A stretch of 64,000 bases of DNA from Aphis gossypii (lineage: Eukaryota; Arthropoda; Insecta; Hemiptera; Aphididae), in NCBI RefSeq assembly GCF_020184175.1, contig NC_065532.1, forward strand, positions 18,972,001-19,036,000, in the 5' to 3' direction. Shown one piece after another: positions 11,274-25,814 of this stretch. A program made the position numbers and the translations under genes. The notes below the pieces were generated by a model, which saw only the letters and a program-made list of their open reading frames with translations, did no database searches and was not told where the DNA came from. Each line of letters begins with the position of its first letter. Position 1 is the first letter of the stretch.

Positions 11274-14200
11274 ATGAGGTAAGTTCCGCCGACAAGATCA
11301 CGGATTGTGAACATAGTTGTTTTTTGGATTTTATATAAGTGTAATAAAATATGAATGTGATTTTATTTTAGAACTCCTTTAACGTGGCTTGTATTTCTGT
11401 CGGCCCTGTTGGCTCAGGGATATGCTTGGAGGTCGGACAGCGAAGAATGTGCTTTACCTCTAAAACACTTCAAGTATATATCGTAAGTATGAAACATTTT
11501 CAAAGTTCTTGACTCAACTAACGAGAAATAATAATATCACATGATTTTATAATATGGTTGACATTACGTTTGATTTCCTGAAATAAATTCGTACAATGAA
11601 ATTATATGATTATAGAATTATAATATTTTTAAAATGAACAATTTCATATTTTAATTATGCAAAAGTAAAATGTAAATTTATTTAGCTATTTATTTAAATA
11701 TTAAATAATATTGAAGTAATATTTGAATTACTATTTACACGTTCTTAGTTAGCATATATTGGGTGCATATTTTACTGTATAAGATAATATTAAATTAAGC
11801 TATTAATAGGTATAAATATGGTTTTTTAACATAAAACAATTATGCTAAGATAGATTTTTATTTTATATATTATTCATGTGTTGTTTGAACTGTATCATTG
11901 TAACATTAATCAATTATAATAATTACATAATCATATATTATTCAATATGGTTAACTATACATAGGTACCTACACTTTTGTTTTTTATGCTATATTTACCA
12001 ATTTCGATTTAAAATAATGTAAATGTAGTTTCTTCAAAGTTAATTTTTTACTTATATTTATTATAAAATAAAGTTAGCAATAAGTAAAACTAATGTGATT
12101 TAGCTGACCAAATATACATTATTTAATAATGTTCGTAGTTTTTATTTACACTTTTGAATGTAAGCAACAGTTTAACAAGTTTTTGTTTTGATCATATTGG
12201 AAATACCTCTAAATAAATAAACATTTAAAAAAAAAACCGTTGTATTTTAAATTTTGTAATCTAAAATGCAAAGCCACAGTTCCTGGGATTATATACAAAA
12301 TAATAATAATGAGTTTAATATATTTTACATTATAATAATAAATTGCCCTTAAAACCTGAAATTTCTCGATAAACCAACCTTAATACGAAAATATAAATTT
12401 AAAGTTATAGTTGAAAATAACGGTCATCTAGTTTCAATAATTAAATTATAATTATGCTATTTTATTACCTACGTACACAGTCATAGAATCTTCTTTTTTC
12501 TTTTGGTTACTTTATATTATGGTTTAATTATACTATACAAAGATATTATCGAAAAACCATTTAATGTATACTCAAATAAAGCTTATAGAGAACCTTTAAG
12601 TACTCTCTTAGAATACTCTTAAAACATTATTTGTCTACTTTATAAAGTTTATATATTACTATTACCTATTGTATAATTGTATAAGTAATAATATAATATA
12701 ATTATAACACTTGTAATGATTATTCAATAAATAAAATTATATTTTTCTCAATTGATGAAGGCATTGTCTTATAATAGTCATTGTGGTCATATATGACGCG
12801 TGCATTTTTAAATAAACAAATATTTAATGTAAGCACATTGATTATTCATAAAAATGATCAAATGGGAGAAAGTTTAAGTGAATTTCACTTATTGGGAACC
12901 CCTTGCGATATTGATCTGTTGTGATTTCGCTTAATGCATTTAAGAAAAAACTGCATACTCATCCCGTTTAATTTCAAAACAAAATCGATTAACAACAATT
13001 AAATTCGAAAATAATAACAAATTGGTACTGTTTTATACATTGTACTAATCTGTAGTTATCTAAAACAATAGAGATTTTTTTTTGGAGATTTCCGCATGCG
13101 TATATTATCAAATGATCATTAAGAGCAAGGAGAGTTAGAAATTTTCTTTCGAACTTGAGACAAGAAAGAGAAAGTTCTACAAAAAATTCGGAGCATTTTT
13201 TTATTATTATTATTATAAATGAAGTAAATCGAATACCTAACTATTGATTTTACATTTTATGTATTTTTTCATTATATTTTCGTCTAATTATTAAGTGATT
13301 TTCATTTACTCAGGAATTAAATGAAATGTATGAAGTTTAAAATTATATAATTTTATATTAATTTTACTTTACATAACATAAAATAGTATAGTGACCTATT
13401 TTATACAACTTAAAATATTTTATTATTATTTTTTTATAAACAGCAATAATTTAAGTAATAGTTTTAGTATAACATAGCTTTATTACAGACCAACTGGTTA
13501 TGGAGAAAAATGCATTTCATATGCTAATGTTTCCGAAGCTTTCCATGAAGCATGTAGAGGAGTATTGGGTATAGAACCGGGAACTAACGATTTAACAGAT
13601 ATTCAATTGGATAATTTTGGCGATGTAATTCAAGAAACAACGAGAATTTTATGTGAATGGTTAGTATGGCATATAAGTTATTAATTAATAATCATTTTAT
13701 GATAAATGCTTTTTACTATTTTCTAATTTTTATATGTGGTTAAAGTATTATTAAATATCTTCAATTTGTATTATTATATTAATGTTTAATATACCTTTCC
13801 TATAATAAGTTGTAGACATTTATTTTAAATAAATAATAGGTACCCACCTATTATTATTAATACTATAGGTACTATACTATATATTAGTATAAATAGTAAT
13901 TTATATCTATACAGTACTTGTCGTTATTCCGATACTACTATAATATAGTTACAAATTAATATTTATTACATTAAGTGTTTTCTCCAAAAGCATGCTTAAC
14001 TATATTTTTTTATTTAAAAAAACATGTAAATTAAATTAATTGAAATTCTAATTTTTGGATTTTTTTAACTGCTTCTTTTAATGACCATATTGTAACGATT
14101 CTTTATACCATAAGAGTGTTCTGTGTCGATACCAGCTACTTTTTTTTTCAAATACTTTTTGTTCTAAACTATTAATTTTAGACGTCTTTTAAAAATGATA

Positions 14201-17200
14201 ATATTTCTAAATTTACTCCTTGAATGGAAAAAAAAATCGAAATAATTTAAAATAAAGTCGTAAAATTTTTAAGTATACATAAAAGTTCCTAAAATCAAAA
14301 TATGAATAAATTCAATATCAAAACAAAAAACGGGGAACTTGATGCTTAGTGAATAACCTTGTATAATGCATTCATTAATTTTGAAACTTTTAAAAATATA
14401 ATTTTTTGTTTAGGTTTGGACTAACAAAAGATCAAGTGCGAAGTTTATTACCAATTATAAATACGGAAAACACTGATATTGGAGCATACTGTCCGAAAGA
14501 ATTAAAATCGTATCCAGGTAATGATTGCGGAGATGGAATTGAGTTTCGTTCGATCGACGGGAGATGTAATAATTTTGTTCATCCACATTGGGGCGCTGCG
14601 AAATTACCTTTTAAAAGACTTTTACCACCCGATTACGGTGACGGTGAGTTTTTTTATTGAGAAATTTTCTTTAAATTCCCAGTAAGTATTACTGGTTGGT
14701 GTTCAATTAAATGTCTAATTACGGTTAAAAATTTAGCCGTCAATTTAACATAATAATACCTATATTTTTATAATCCAACTAAACAAACTGATTGACTTTA
14801 TAGTTTGTAACAGATGCAAATTAGATAAAAAAAAAATTATAACTATTGTTTATAAATTATAATACATACTTACATATTATTATTATTGATTAAATTGTTC
14901 ATATTTAGGTATCAAGTCGATCAGGACGAGCATAACCGGATTTCCGTTACCCAATCCTAGGTCCGTTTCGGCTCGCGTGCACAAAGACATAGCTAGACCA
15001 CATCGCACTGATATAACATTTTTGTTTGCCGCCTTTGGGCAACTCGTTGATCATGATCTCACTCTCACCGCTGAAACCAAAGGTATATTCGCGATTTATA
15101 TGTGTACGATATTTTATTAATTAGGTATTAAATTATACAAAATACATTCCATCAATGTGTATGCATATTATATAGACCCGATCACCAGACAAGAGATTAA
15201 ATGTTGTTCGGGAGCCAACAATCCGTATTGTATACCAATCAATGTGCCAATCGATGATCAGTTTTTCGTGGGAAGTCATCGCCAAAGGTGCATCGACATG
15301 ATTAGATCTCTAGCCGGCGTCAATACTGATTGTCCTCTAGGTAATAATTGATTTAATTTAATATACGATAAAAATAATGTTTGCAGGGTTCTTGTATTTT
15401 ACATGCATGAGTAAATAAGTACTTATTAATATATTAATTTATTGTCTTTATCCACAACTATTATCATTTATCACGTCTTTCTATACCAAGATAACGTGAT
15501 GCGATTTATAATATTTACCTATGTACCGCATAAATTTGCATATAATATGCGAATATTATGATAGGTTTATTTTCGAATTATATATTTTATTTTTCAGAAC
15601 TAAATGTATTTATTTATATACATATTGTTTAGCTATCGTTTTATTTCGAACAATCATATCCCTATAAAATATAAAATAAAAGAACGAATATAATAATTAA
15701 AATGACGACGATAATCTAGTTTATTCCGAATAAATTTTAATAATACAACACACGTATAAATGCGGTAAAAAAAACACGTACACTCTAGGCGTCAAGGTCC
15801 CATATGTATTTTATATTATAATATTATTACAATAATTATTATTTAATATTTATAAAATAATAGTATAGAATATGCATGTATTGTAGGCTCTAGATTTATA
15901 ACAAAAAAAAATTTGAGAGTTAGGTATCGCGAAATAGGTAGTCATTATAATAACGTTATATATTTTTAATACCGTACCACCTGATCGAGACTTGAGGCTC
16001 AACAGAGATGACGGCCTAAGTTAATGTGTACTCAGTACTCACACGCAAACCCATAATATATATTAAATAATTTGAAGAGCGCATGCGCTAAACTCCACTA
16101 GAAGAGACGATTACTACAACCAGTCGCCTTTTTAACGTCACGGTGCAGTGTCCAGTAAACCGTAAAGTAGGTACAGAATACAGAAATATCGGTATTAACA
16201 TTTGCTGTATCCAGTTATCTAACCCTTCGATAGACTTTAATGTAGTGTGTTTGAAACATTACACTACAGACACCTACGAATTTTTTCATCAGCCAGACCG
16301 TTGTTAATTATAATTTATAATTCGTTTTAGTGGTTGATATGAATGTAAATTTGATCTGTACCTACTTTATTTTATAAGTAATATCTAGACTATTTCACTA
16401 TTGCGCGTACGATTTAAATAATAGATATTTCTTTAATTAAAATACATTCTAAAACGGGAGTCAGACTTTTGAGCGTGTTTAAATAAAATCGTTGGTCATG
16501 TGAGCTTGATTTCAGTGACTTATTTAAGCACTCTATGTCGGGTAATAATTGTTTGATTCGGATATAAGACTACATCAAGTCCAAATGAGCATGATTATAA
16601 AATGTTCAAATTAGTTTATATTTATAGAGTTTTTAATTTATAGTAACTGTACCATATTATTTACTATGTGCAATATGCCAATACGCAATATGCGTATAAT
16701 TCGTAAATCATAAATTATAATACAATACACATTATAGTATTATACATACAAGTATCGATTAATTAGAACTTTTAAATAAACAATGCCTTTAATTGCCTTA
16801 TAATTTTATTTATTTTTAAATATTTCATGTCTTACATACGAGTCAGTAAAAAATCATGTTCAAATAGATAGTGAAAATTTAGCACAAATTAACTATGGTA
16901 ATCTTAGGCAATATAATGGTCAGTTGTTAACCGTGCTCAAATAGACTAAAAAAGTGAGCTCAAATAACATAAAATAATTTTTGAGTAAAATCGGTGATAG
17001 TGTGCTACGCCCGTTAAAACCGTAACTGACACACACACAGTAACAAGCGAGTGGTGCGAACCGAACCGCAACCCTTGCGTAGCAACCCTCGCGCGACCGC
17101 TGACTGGGATCCTGGTACCGGAGACCTTTTCGCAGGGTTCGGCTGTCGACGACGGCCGCGCCAAATCACCCCAGTGACCGTCCGTACATGGAGCCCTGAT

Positions 17201-20200
17201 GCCGACGGGCGGATGCAGTCCCTTTTGGCGTATGCGCGGCGACGGTCCCTCGTCCGCGGTCGGATTGTTAACAATGACGTGCAATCGCGGTGAATTCGGC
17301 AAACAGACCTAACGCCACCAGCGCTACGCCGCTACGACCCTAGTAGGCCAAGACGCCCTTTCGGCGGTGTTTTGCGATGGTGCAACATTTATTTACTCGA
17401 GTTTCTTAAACACGCAAACGCGAGCGGACGCAAGACGACGACCGCGACGACGCGCGCAGCCATTGCAGACCGCGCGTCTTCCCTTCCCGTTTTCGTCGGC
17501 TTCGTTATTAATTTTCCGGACCGATAGATTTTATTTACGCTTTTTTCGCGTCCGTCGTGACGTCACCGCCGTTAACTCTGCAAAACAAGAGGGACGAGAA
17601 GTGTGTGAGAGAGAGAGGGAGAGAGAGACAGAGTGACAGAGAGAGTGAGAATGAGTTAGAAAGAGTGGGGGCATAAAAGAGAACGATCGAGGACTCCCCC
17701 TCATTCATCCGCTCACCGACCAAACCCCTACGACGAGAACAAATCGGGTTTTTTCCACCCTTCTCCCCGTGTCCAATGCGAAAAGGGATTGGCAATCGTA
17801 CGCGGTCCCGCCGAGGAGCGCCTCCGGTCGTTAATCGTTTCGTCCGTCGTTCCACAATAATATGGCAAATAAAATCGTACCACCTGCGCACTAAACTCGG
17901 CGATTGTACAAGAATACTATTATTATTAATATTATTATTATTATTATTCGATAGGACTTAACTAACAGACCGATTATTTCAAGAAATTGTTTTTAAAACC
18001 ACCGACCTTTACAAAGTACGCCAAACCTTAGTATTATTCTACATATTGTACTTCTTATAGATGAAAATATATATACCTACAATATGATGTTTTGTGAGTT
18101 GGGACTGTCTTATACGCGCGGTTCATTTTTATAACACGGATAATAAAAAGACAATCGACGCTGACGAATCGTTATTGCAGTATTGCACGACTATAGGATT
18201 TACCGGAATTCCAAAACTCTACTTATTATTGTTGTTGTTACATACCTATGTGATTGAATATGAATATCGAATAAGAATAATGGTTTTTATATATAAGTAC
18301 CTATGTATATTTAAAAATACCAAAAACTCAGATTTTAATTGCCATTACTGTAAAAGAAAAAAAAGATGACATGCTTGATAAATCATTTTGCATATTATGA
18401 TACCTAATAGATTCGTTATTATTCAGTAATCCTAATTCTTTAACTCGAAGTCTCACGGTATAAAATCATTAGTTATTTTCTTTATAGTTCCAAAAATTAG
18501 TAGTGGTCTGAGAGCACTTGCCACTCCGACAACTCGTATTTCGATGCGCATCGTAGTATTTAATTTTCTAAACAAAATTCTCTATGTCAAAATATTATTT
18601 AATAAATTTACAACTCACTCGGTATTATTATTATTATTATTATATAGCCTATAGGTATGTGTTGTTATGATTTAATAGGGCACGAAATTGTTTCGTTTAT
18701 ATTATGCTCACTTTATTTCAATGTACAGAAATGAGAATATGGCTTTATAACGCCATGTCGATTGCAGACATACGAGTATTATTGAGTGTGACTGAGAATC
18801 AACAATTAATTATCACGGTAAAATTATCACATATTTTCACCGTAATTTTTCGGTTTCGTGCAAGAAAATATATTAATATTTATACTTATCTACGAGTATA
18901 TATATAAGATAGTTAGGTAATAAAATTCAAAATAGACGCAGTGTCTATAAAATTAATCCAGACAATTTCGTCAAAATATATAGGTACCTACATAATGGGG
19001 AGAAAAATAAGAGTACATATTATTTAATCACAAAACAACATTTTAGAAATGTGATCATGGTGATTTAAATGATAATGTATACAAGGAACACAGAGTTTTC
19101 AATGTGATATTATAATTACTTTTATATATATATATATATACACATAAAATTATAATATATACAATGTAAATAATATTATCTATACATTTTATGAATTATT
19201 ATTGGTAGGTCCTCGTGTCCAAACTAACGCATTGACATCACCTATCGACGGCAACTTTATATACGGCTCCAACGAAAAACTTGCGAATAAACTCCGGTCG
19301 TTTGAAGGAGGAAAGTTAACCATGGTCCCGGTATTGGCGGGTAACCGGCTCAAGCCAATATTGCCGCCAAAGAAAGACCAACCAGATGACGGATGTATTA
19401 GGCCTCACCCAGATCTTTATTGTTTCTTAGCCGGTATATCAGTATAATATGATATGTTATTAATAGTTATATATTATATTAACTGTCGTACTTAAATCTA
19501 TAATTAATGTAAAATTTATTACGATTATGGTGATAACCTAACAACGGTTGTTTAATTTGTATGTATATAGGCGATAATCGCGTAAACGAACAACTGGCTC
19601 TAGGTGTACTCCATACGATTTTCACTCGAGAACACAATCGAATAGCCAACGAATTGTGTGCGATCAATCCACACTGGGATGACGAACGACTATACCAGGT
19701 AATGAATTATGGTGAAAAATTAAAATTATGCAACAACATCATAATCATAAAAATGTATAGATATTCAAAAATTTTCTTTTTGGATTTAATGCATAAAAAA
19801 TTAATTTATATTAATTATTTAATTATTATAATATATCATGAGCAGGAGCATACTTTCAAAATATAGTATAAGTTATATATGTGTTAGATTATATTAGACT
19901 GCATAACTCACAAAAATTAGTATCAGATAATTTTTCCAAAGTAAATTGGCCCAAATGTTCAAAAAAATATATCACAATTCGCTATTAATATTTTATCTAT
20001 TCTATCTATTTTTATATTAATTTAATATAGCTGCTTATTATATATTATAAATATTGTATTATTTGCGATAATTCATATTCGTTTCGTGCCGATATGTACG
20101 CGTTTACAGGAATCGCGAAAAATCGTCGGTGCGATGATCCAGCACATTACTTACAATGAGTTCCTGCCGAAGTTATTGGGCAAGTTTACGATGAAAAAGT

Positions 20201-23200
20201 ACGGTTTGGAGCTTTCAACGCAAGGGTTTTCCAATAGTTATGACCCAGATGCAGACATCACAGTGCCGGCTGCGTTTGGCGCTGCTGCCTTCCGATTCGG
20301 TCACTCACTGTTGCCCGACGCCATGGAACGTTGGAGTGCAGGTCACAAGTTCTTAGGTTCCAGGCGGTTTAGTGAAATGTTCCAGCAACCGTATGACCTT
20401 CACAAACCTGGCTGGCTAGACCAATATTTATTGGGCATGGTGAACCAAGCGTCCCAGGCCATGGACGACGCGGTAACGTCTCAAGTAAGTTCTAATATTG
20501 CTATTTGACAAATAAAATAAATAAGTTAGAAAGTAATATTAAAAATATGTATGATTCTTAAAACAACTAAAATACTATCACTATTATTATCATCTTTTTA
20601 AGTAGTGTAAAATATGATTACTATTAAAGCTTAAGACTTTAAATCAAAAATTATATTACATTTTTCATAAAACATGACCATAGCAATTACATGGTTCGTT
20701 TAATCATTTACATACATTCTATAAAATAATGTACATACTTAGATCTTAAATACTGATATTTAAATGTATTATTCCATCTAAGTAAAAGTATTGGATTATA
20801 AAAAAATATTTATAAATTAATAAATTATTCGTTTCTATGACCTTGCAATTCGTTTTTGTAAAATAATATAATAATATACAAATATACTTCAAAATATTGA
20901 TAGAAATAATAGAAGGGAATGCATATGGTATACATGATTTCTCAATATTTTTAACATAATACACAATCCATTAAATGCTATTTTAATTTTTTTTTTTTTT
21001 TAAATGCAATGAATCATGAAACCAGAATAAATCATTTTCATTTCTGGAGTAAATAAATATTAAAATAAGGAATATAATTATTAAATATTTTGCTATTTTG
21101 ATATGATTCCTTTTGTTCACCCTTACCTCTATATTTCTAAAGATAACACATTTTTTCGAAAGAAAAAGGTCTAATTATCAAATCTTATCGATTATAAAAT
21201 ATTAAAATTATTCTAACTATTAAAAACAATTTTTAATTTATAAAATTTTTTTAGATTTACGTAAGTATATTATCTTATGTAGAATCTATATACTAGGTAT
21301 ATCTATCTTTTAATATAAAAAGTTATTTTTAAGTAATCTTTGAGCTTTTACTGATAAAGTTAAATAGTCAACTTTGTTAACTAGGCAATAGATTTTCTTG
21401 CTATATCAACTATTTTTTATCTAAAATATTTATTTTTATTTTTGCACGTAGTTGAAGGAATCGCAACTATCGACCACTTTAATCCAAAATGGCAAAAACC
21501 TTTTATTTCTGAAAAATATATCAATACTAGTTGCTATATTTGTATATTCACAGTCCATTTTGATTTTTCATCACGGTAATCACATCGTGTTTAGCACCGC
21601 TCAAATATCTTGATAAAACTGTTTACACATATTACAGAGATTACAGATTTTGACCCTCAATTTATCGTCACACAAAAATATTTATTGTATACACATTATC
21701 ATAAATATCGACTACACCAAAATATTATATTTTTTAACAGTGTAAATTATTATGAGACATATTTAATTTATAATTTTGAATTGAAATTTAAAAATGTATT
21801 CAAATATGTATTGATGTACTGACGATATTTGATCAAGTTGTTTTTTATTTTTTCAATATCTGTGAAACATTATCTCATTGAATATTTTTAAAAACTATTA
21901 TTTAGTAATAATAATTTATAATCGATAATTTGACGATCAATGATTGTGTAATCTTCTTGTAATACGTATAAGTAATAAGTATATACGATAAAATCAAGAT
22001 TTTTGAGCGCGACTATCCCACTACACGTGTGATTACCGTAGTAACGAATTAACATGGACTGTAAAAATATAAGTACCTATAATTATCTATATACTATTCG
22101 TACGAAATATGAATATCGTATATCAAATATTATATTTATAATAACTACCTACTAATATATCGTCTTAGTTATTTTTGATGGATAAATAAACACTATACCT
22201 AGACACCATGATAAGTGATTAGTATACGTATATCTATATTATCAACGCTCTCTGACTTTAATTATATAAACAATATGATTAGCCATGAAATAGATAAGTA
22301 CTGCTTTAACGTAAAATGAATGAACGTACATTATAGGTACTATTATACGGCTATATATAATAATAATTGTAACGTTGATTTCATTGGCTAATACCGCGGT
22401 TTTATTGGATGGATGGATTAGGTGACCAACCATCTGTTCCAGGAACCTGCCAACGATTACGGCAAGGACTTAGCGTCCATCAACATACAACGAGCTCGGG
22501 AACACGGGATACCCAGCTACTCGGCCTGGCGGCAATATTGCAAACTGCCGGCGATCAAGACATGGAGCTCGATGCTGACTGACATTAGCAACGCCACGGT
22601 GAAGGCGTATTACGATTTGTACACCACACCTGAGGACGTGGACCTATGGTCAGCGGGTGTGTCGGAACGGTCTATCGATGACAGCATCGTGGGACCGACG
22701 TTTGGATGTATCATAGCCAAGACGTTCAGTGATTTGAAAAAGGGCGATCGGTTTTGGTACGAGAATCCCGGTCTGCCAAACTCATTCACGCTAGGTAATT
22801 GTCCGATGTGTGTTATTAAACAAATCATTATTGGAATCTGGAAAAAAATTCACGAAAAAAAAAATTTATCCATACAAATCAATTGCATTTAATTTCATTA
22901 ACTACCTATATCAAATATTTTTTTTTAAAAACCAATAAGTTGTAATAAATTAAAAATATTGTGAATATAACTAGTGAATGGTTAAGAAACTGTGAAGTTT
23001 TAGGTACACCTAAAATTCCCCGTAAAAAAACTATGACATACAATTTACTTACTTAAGACAATTTTTTCCGTGAATTTTTTTTCTTATTGGTTATTGCCAT
23101 TTTATATGCCTATTATATATTATTGTATTACTGCTTCAATTGTCACTTAATATTATTACTCCATAAGACACTTATATTATTTAAGACATTTTATATAAGA

Positions 23201-24457
23201 TAACGGCTGTAGATATATAACTTCGACTTCACCTGGGGAAAAACGAATAAACATAAAATACTAATAATATGGTATATCGTTGTATCTAGGTTTAAGTGTA
23301 TCTGAATTCACGGGAAAATCAGCATTTGTGTACCTCGCTTTGTAAACTAATTCCACTAGATGGGCAATTTGCCTATGGCACTTGGTTTATTTTTTAACGT
23401 GATTTAAACTACTCCCTAAACTTTTCTGATATATCTAAAAATAATTTCTAAAACATTCATAAAAAATTGTCAAGTATTTTGTGAGTTTATAAGCTGCATA
23501 CATACAGGTATTGCTTTTTATTATTTTTACATTTAATAGTAAACAATTAATATTATAAACACTATTTACATTTATTTAAAAAAAAAAACCCAATAGCGAT
23601 AAATGGCAAATCAGCTAGTCTATATCAATTTGTTTTAAGTTATAATTTTATAACCAATAAAAATGCTACCTATATATTTTTATAATTCTTCAATTTTCGT
23701 GATCCAAAACAAAATTCATGCATGATCATTGATCAACCTATAAGGATTGAAAAACGTAGCAAAATAGACTCTTTGAATTTTTGAGAAATATATGCTAAAA
23801 ATTTGGTGTCAATCAGTTCAGTATAGTTATCAAATCTATAAGTCCTGTGCAAACGAACATTAATTTATGTATATAATATATATGACACTATTACAGTTTA
23901 TAATATTCAACCATCACGTATTTTTCCAGAGCAACTGACGGAAATAAAAAAAGTTAAGTTATCGCGAGTGTTGTGTGATAACAGCGATAATATTGTAACA
24001 ATTCAACCGTTCGCTATGGAATTGCCGTCACAGCAAAAGTATGTTTTATTTTTTTAATAATTATACATTTTTAATTTTCTTTTATTATTTGGGGATACCT
24101 GTACAATTGATTGATTGGATTTTTAGAAATAACAGGGTTGCTTGTAAAGGACACATACTACCACAGATGGATTTATGGGCTTGGAAAGAATATACAGGCT
24201 GTTGCACTAAAAAGAAAGTGAGTATTTACTAAACACACTGTTTGTACGAATTTTAAAATGCTTTTTACTATTAAAAAATATACTTTATAAATGTGTTTCG
24301 TTTAATCTCATTGAAGGTACCGAACTTGAATAACCTAAATCCACAAATACACAAAGTTCAAATAAATGAATGGAACAAAGAGGATGATAATCTGCATAAG
24401 CTCATCCAAGCAATAGCTGTAAACATCTCCTCATCAAAACCAACGAACACTTGGTAA
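11274..24457 (+). CDS. Secreted animal haem peroxidase (chorion peroxidase/peroxinectin-like), 13 exons, 765 aa
   Basis: Coding exons are 11274-11278, 11372-11482, 13489-13659, 14414-14643, 14909-15082, 15176-15340, 19209-19433, 19571-19698, 20110-20484, 22422-22794, 23930-24038, 24127-24217 and 24317-24457. They join in phase to 2298 nt. Residues 1-20 form a signal peptide ending in an Ala before Trp21. A propeptide-like region of about 145 residues precedes the haem peroxidase domain. Myeloperoxidase-type residues are present: distal Gln217, Asp220 and His221 (Q-x-x-D-H); a calcium loop near LTSPIDGN (294-301); catalytic Arg364 and Glu367 in GDNRVNEQ; and proximal His468 in AFRFGHS. An NIQRAREHG motif follows in exon 10. 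Asp220 and Glu367 match the two ester links to haem, while the Met of myeloperoxidase is Gln368. There are no Ig or leucine-rich domains, so it is not peroxidasin. The likely role is H2O2-dependent crosslinking or defence outside the cell. AATAAA overlaps the stop codon; another lies at 24731. Assignment to the chorion peroxidase subgroup is less sure than the family. Confidence 0.95.
17000..17960. promoter_or_regulatory. CpG-rich island within peroxidase intron 6
   Basis: About 900 bp inside the largest intron are GC- and CpG-rich, against an AT-rich background on both sides. The block holds a GA microsatellite, a CATAAAAG box near 17672 and several overlapping open frames on both strands (17014-17891). 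None of these shows a protein domain; they reflect the base composition. Composition of this kind marks the promoters of the other genes here, so an internal promoter or a nested non-coding transcript is plausible but unproven. Confidence 0.45.
17605..17650. repeat. GA-rich microsatellite
   Basis: An imperfect run of GAGAGAGAGG/GAGAGAGACA units lies in the centre of the intronic CpG-rich island. In insects such tracts can bind GAGA-type factors at promoters. Here that is only a possibility suggested by location. Confidence 0.7.
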
Positions 24458-25814
24458 TAAAATTTAATAATATAAATAATACTCGCTGTAATAACTATAA
24501 TTTATTATTTATTTGTAATTTTAATTTTAAAAATGTTTGTTATTTATTATTATGTATTTAAAGTATAAAATTGATTAAATGATGAAAAAAAAATTCTAAT
24601 AATATGAAATGTAAACAGCTTTTTGGTATTTTTATTACCGAAATTTGGTATTAGAATTAAGAGTCCGGACAAAATTTATCTAAAAAATCATAGAAATATA
24701 TTGTATATTTTTATGCAGAACCAACGAAGAAATAAAATGTAGTTAGTTACGTTATGTTTAGGAAGTTTACAATAAAAAATTTTAAATATGAACAAAAAAA
24801 AAGAGTGTGTTTAAGTTAATTATAACTATAATCTCAATTCACGATCACATCTTAAGAACTTTTTTGATTTAAAATGCTACTACACACGGGTAAGTAGGAA
24901 TTCAATAACAATATTGGTATGCATTATGTTTACAATTTTGAATAGAATATAATATAAACTTATCAGCAAGCTTTGGAGTAATTACTGCAGGGGTATTTAG
25001 GGATCATATCCTCCGTCCATGACTTTTTTTTAAAGCCTGGCATATTATATTTATGTACTTATCTAACATTGCTTTAGTATATATCATAGAAATAATAAAA
25101 GAAACACAAATCCCCCCAATCCCCCTATACCAACTGTACATAACTGTGATAATCTTACTTTATAATAAACACTATATTGCACAAATATATTATTATTTTG
25201 TATTGTTAAAATATATACCTACCACTAAGCAATCAGATATTAATTTATCACAAAACAACGACGAATACTGTTGCTATGTTGTATAGTATACCATAACCTA
25301 ATCCCCCCCTCGTATGCAATAGCACTCATAACCAAATTACACTAATGCCACCGAGAGTTGAGTATACCGTCTCCAATCTCAGCACAGAAAAATGCAATAT
25401 TGCAATTTGCAGTGTATAATGTTTATTATACTAAGACTTTAAATTGGTGAATATAAAATCACTTATCTATGTGGAAACAATAACGTCATATATTAATATA
25501 GGTAACTACAAATAGAAATCTGATATTCTAGCAAAAACAAAATCCGATCAGAAATCGTTTGAGCGTATTAAATAGCGATTTCACATACTCGCGAGCGAGA
25601 TTGCCAAATTAAATTTGTTAAAAATATAATACGTGATAGACGAGTTATTAAGTAACTTAAAGCAAGCATTCACACACGTCAAAGTAGTAAAAGAAATACT
25701 TCTAACATTAAAAAGGTTACCATTAATCTAGGGAAAAAAGGCCTTTTTAGTATACATAATTATTGTAAATTAAGTATACAATATTATATAGATTATTATA
25801 ATATGTAGTATAAG
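24458..25814. other. Peroxidase 3' region and gene-free DNA
   Basis: Poly(A) signals AATAAA at 24456-24461 and 24731-24736 probably end the peroxidase transcript. The rest is AT-rich with no coding chain. The 77-codon frame at 25053-25286 has no recognisable domain. Confidence 0.5.

Noticed and set aside
17014..17891. Several 80-118 codon frames on both strands in peroxidase intron 6
   Set aside because: They are mutually overlapping, arginine-rich from CpG content and lack splice partners or domains.
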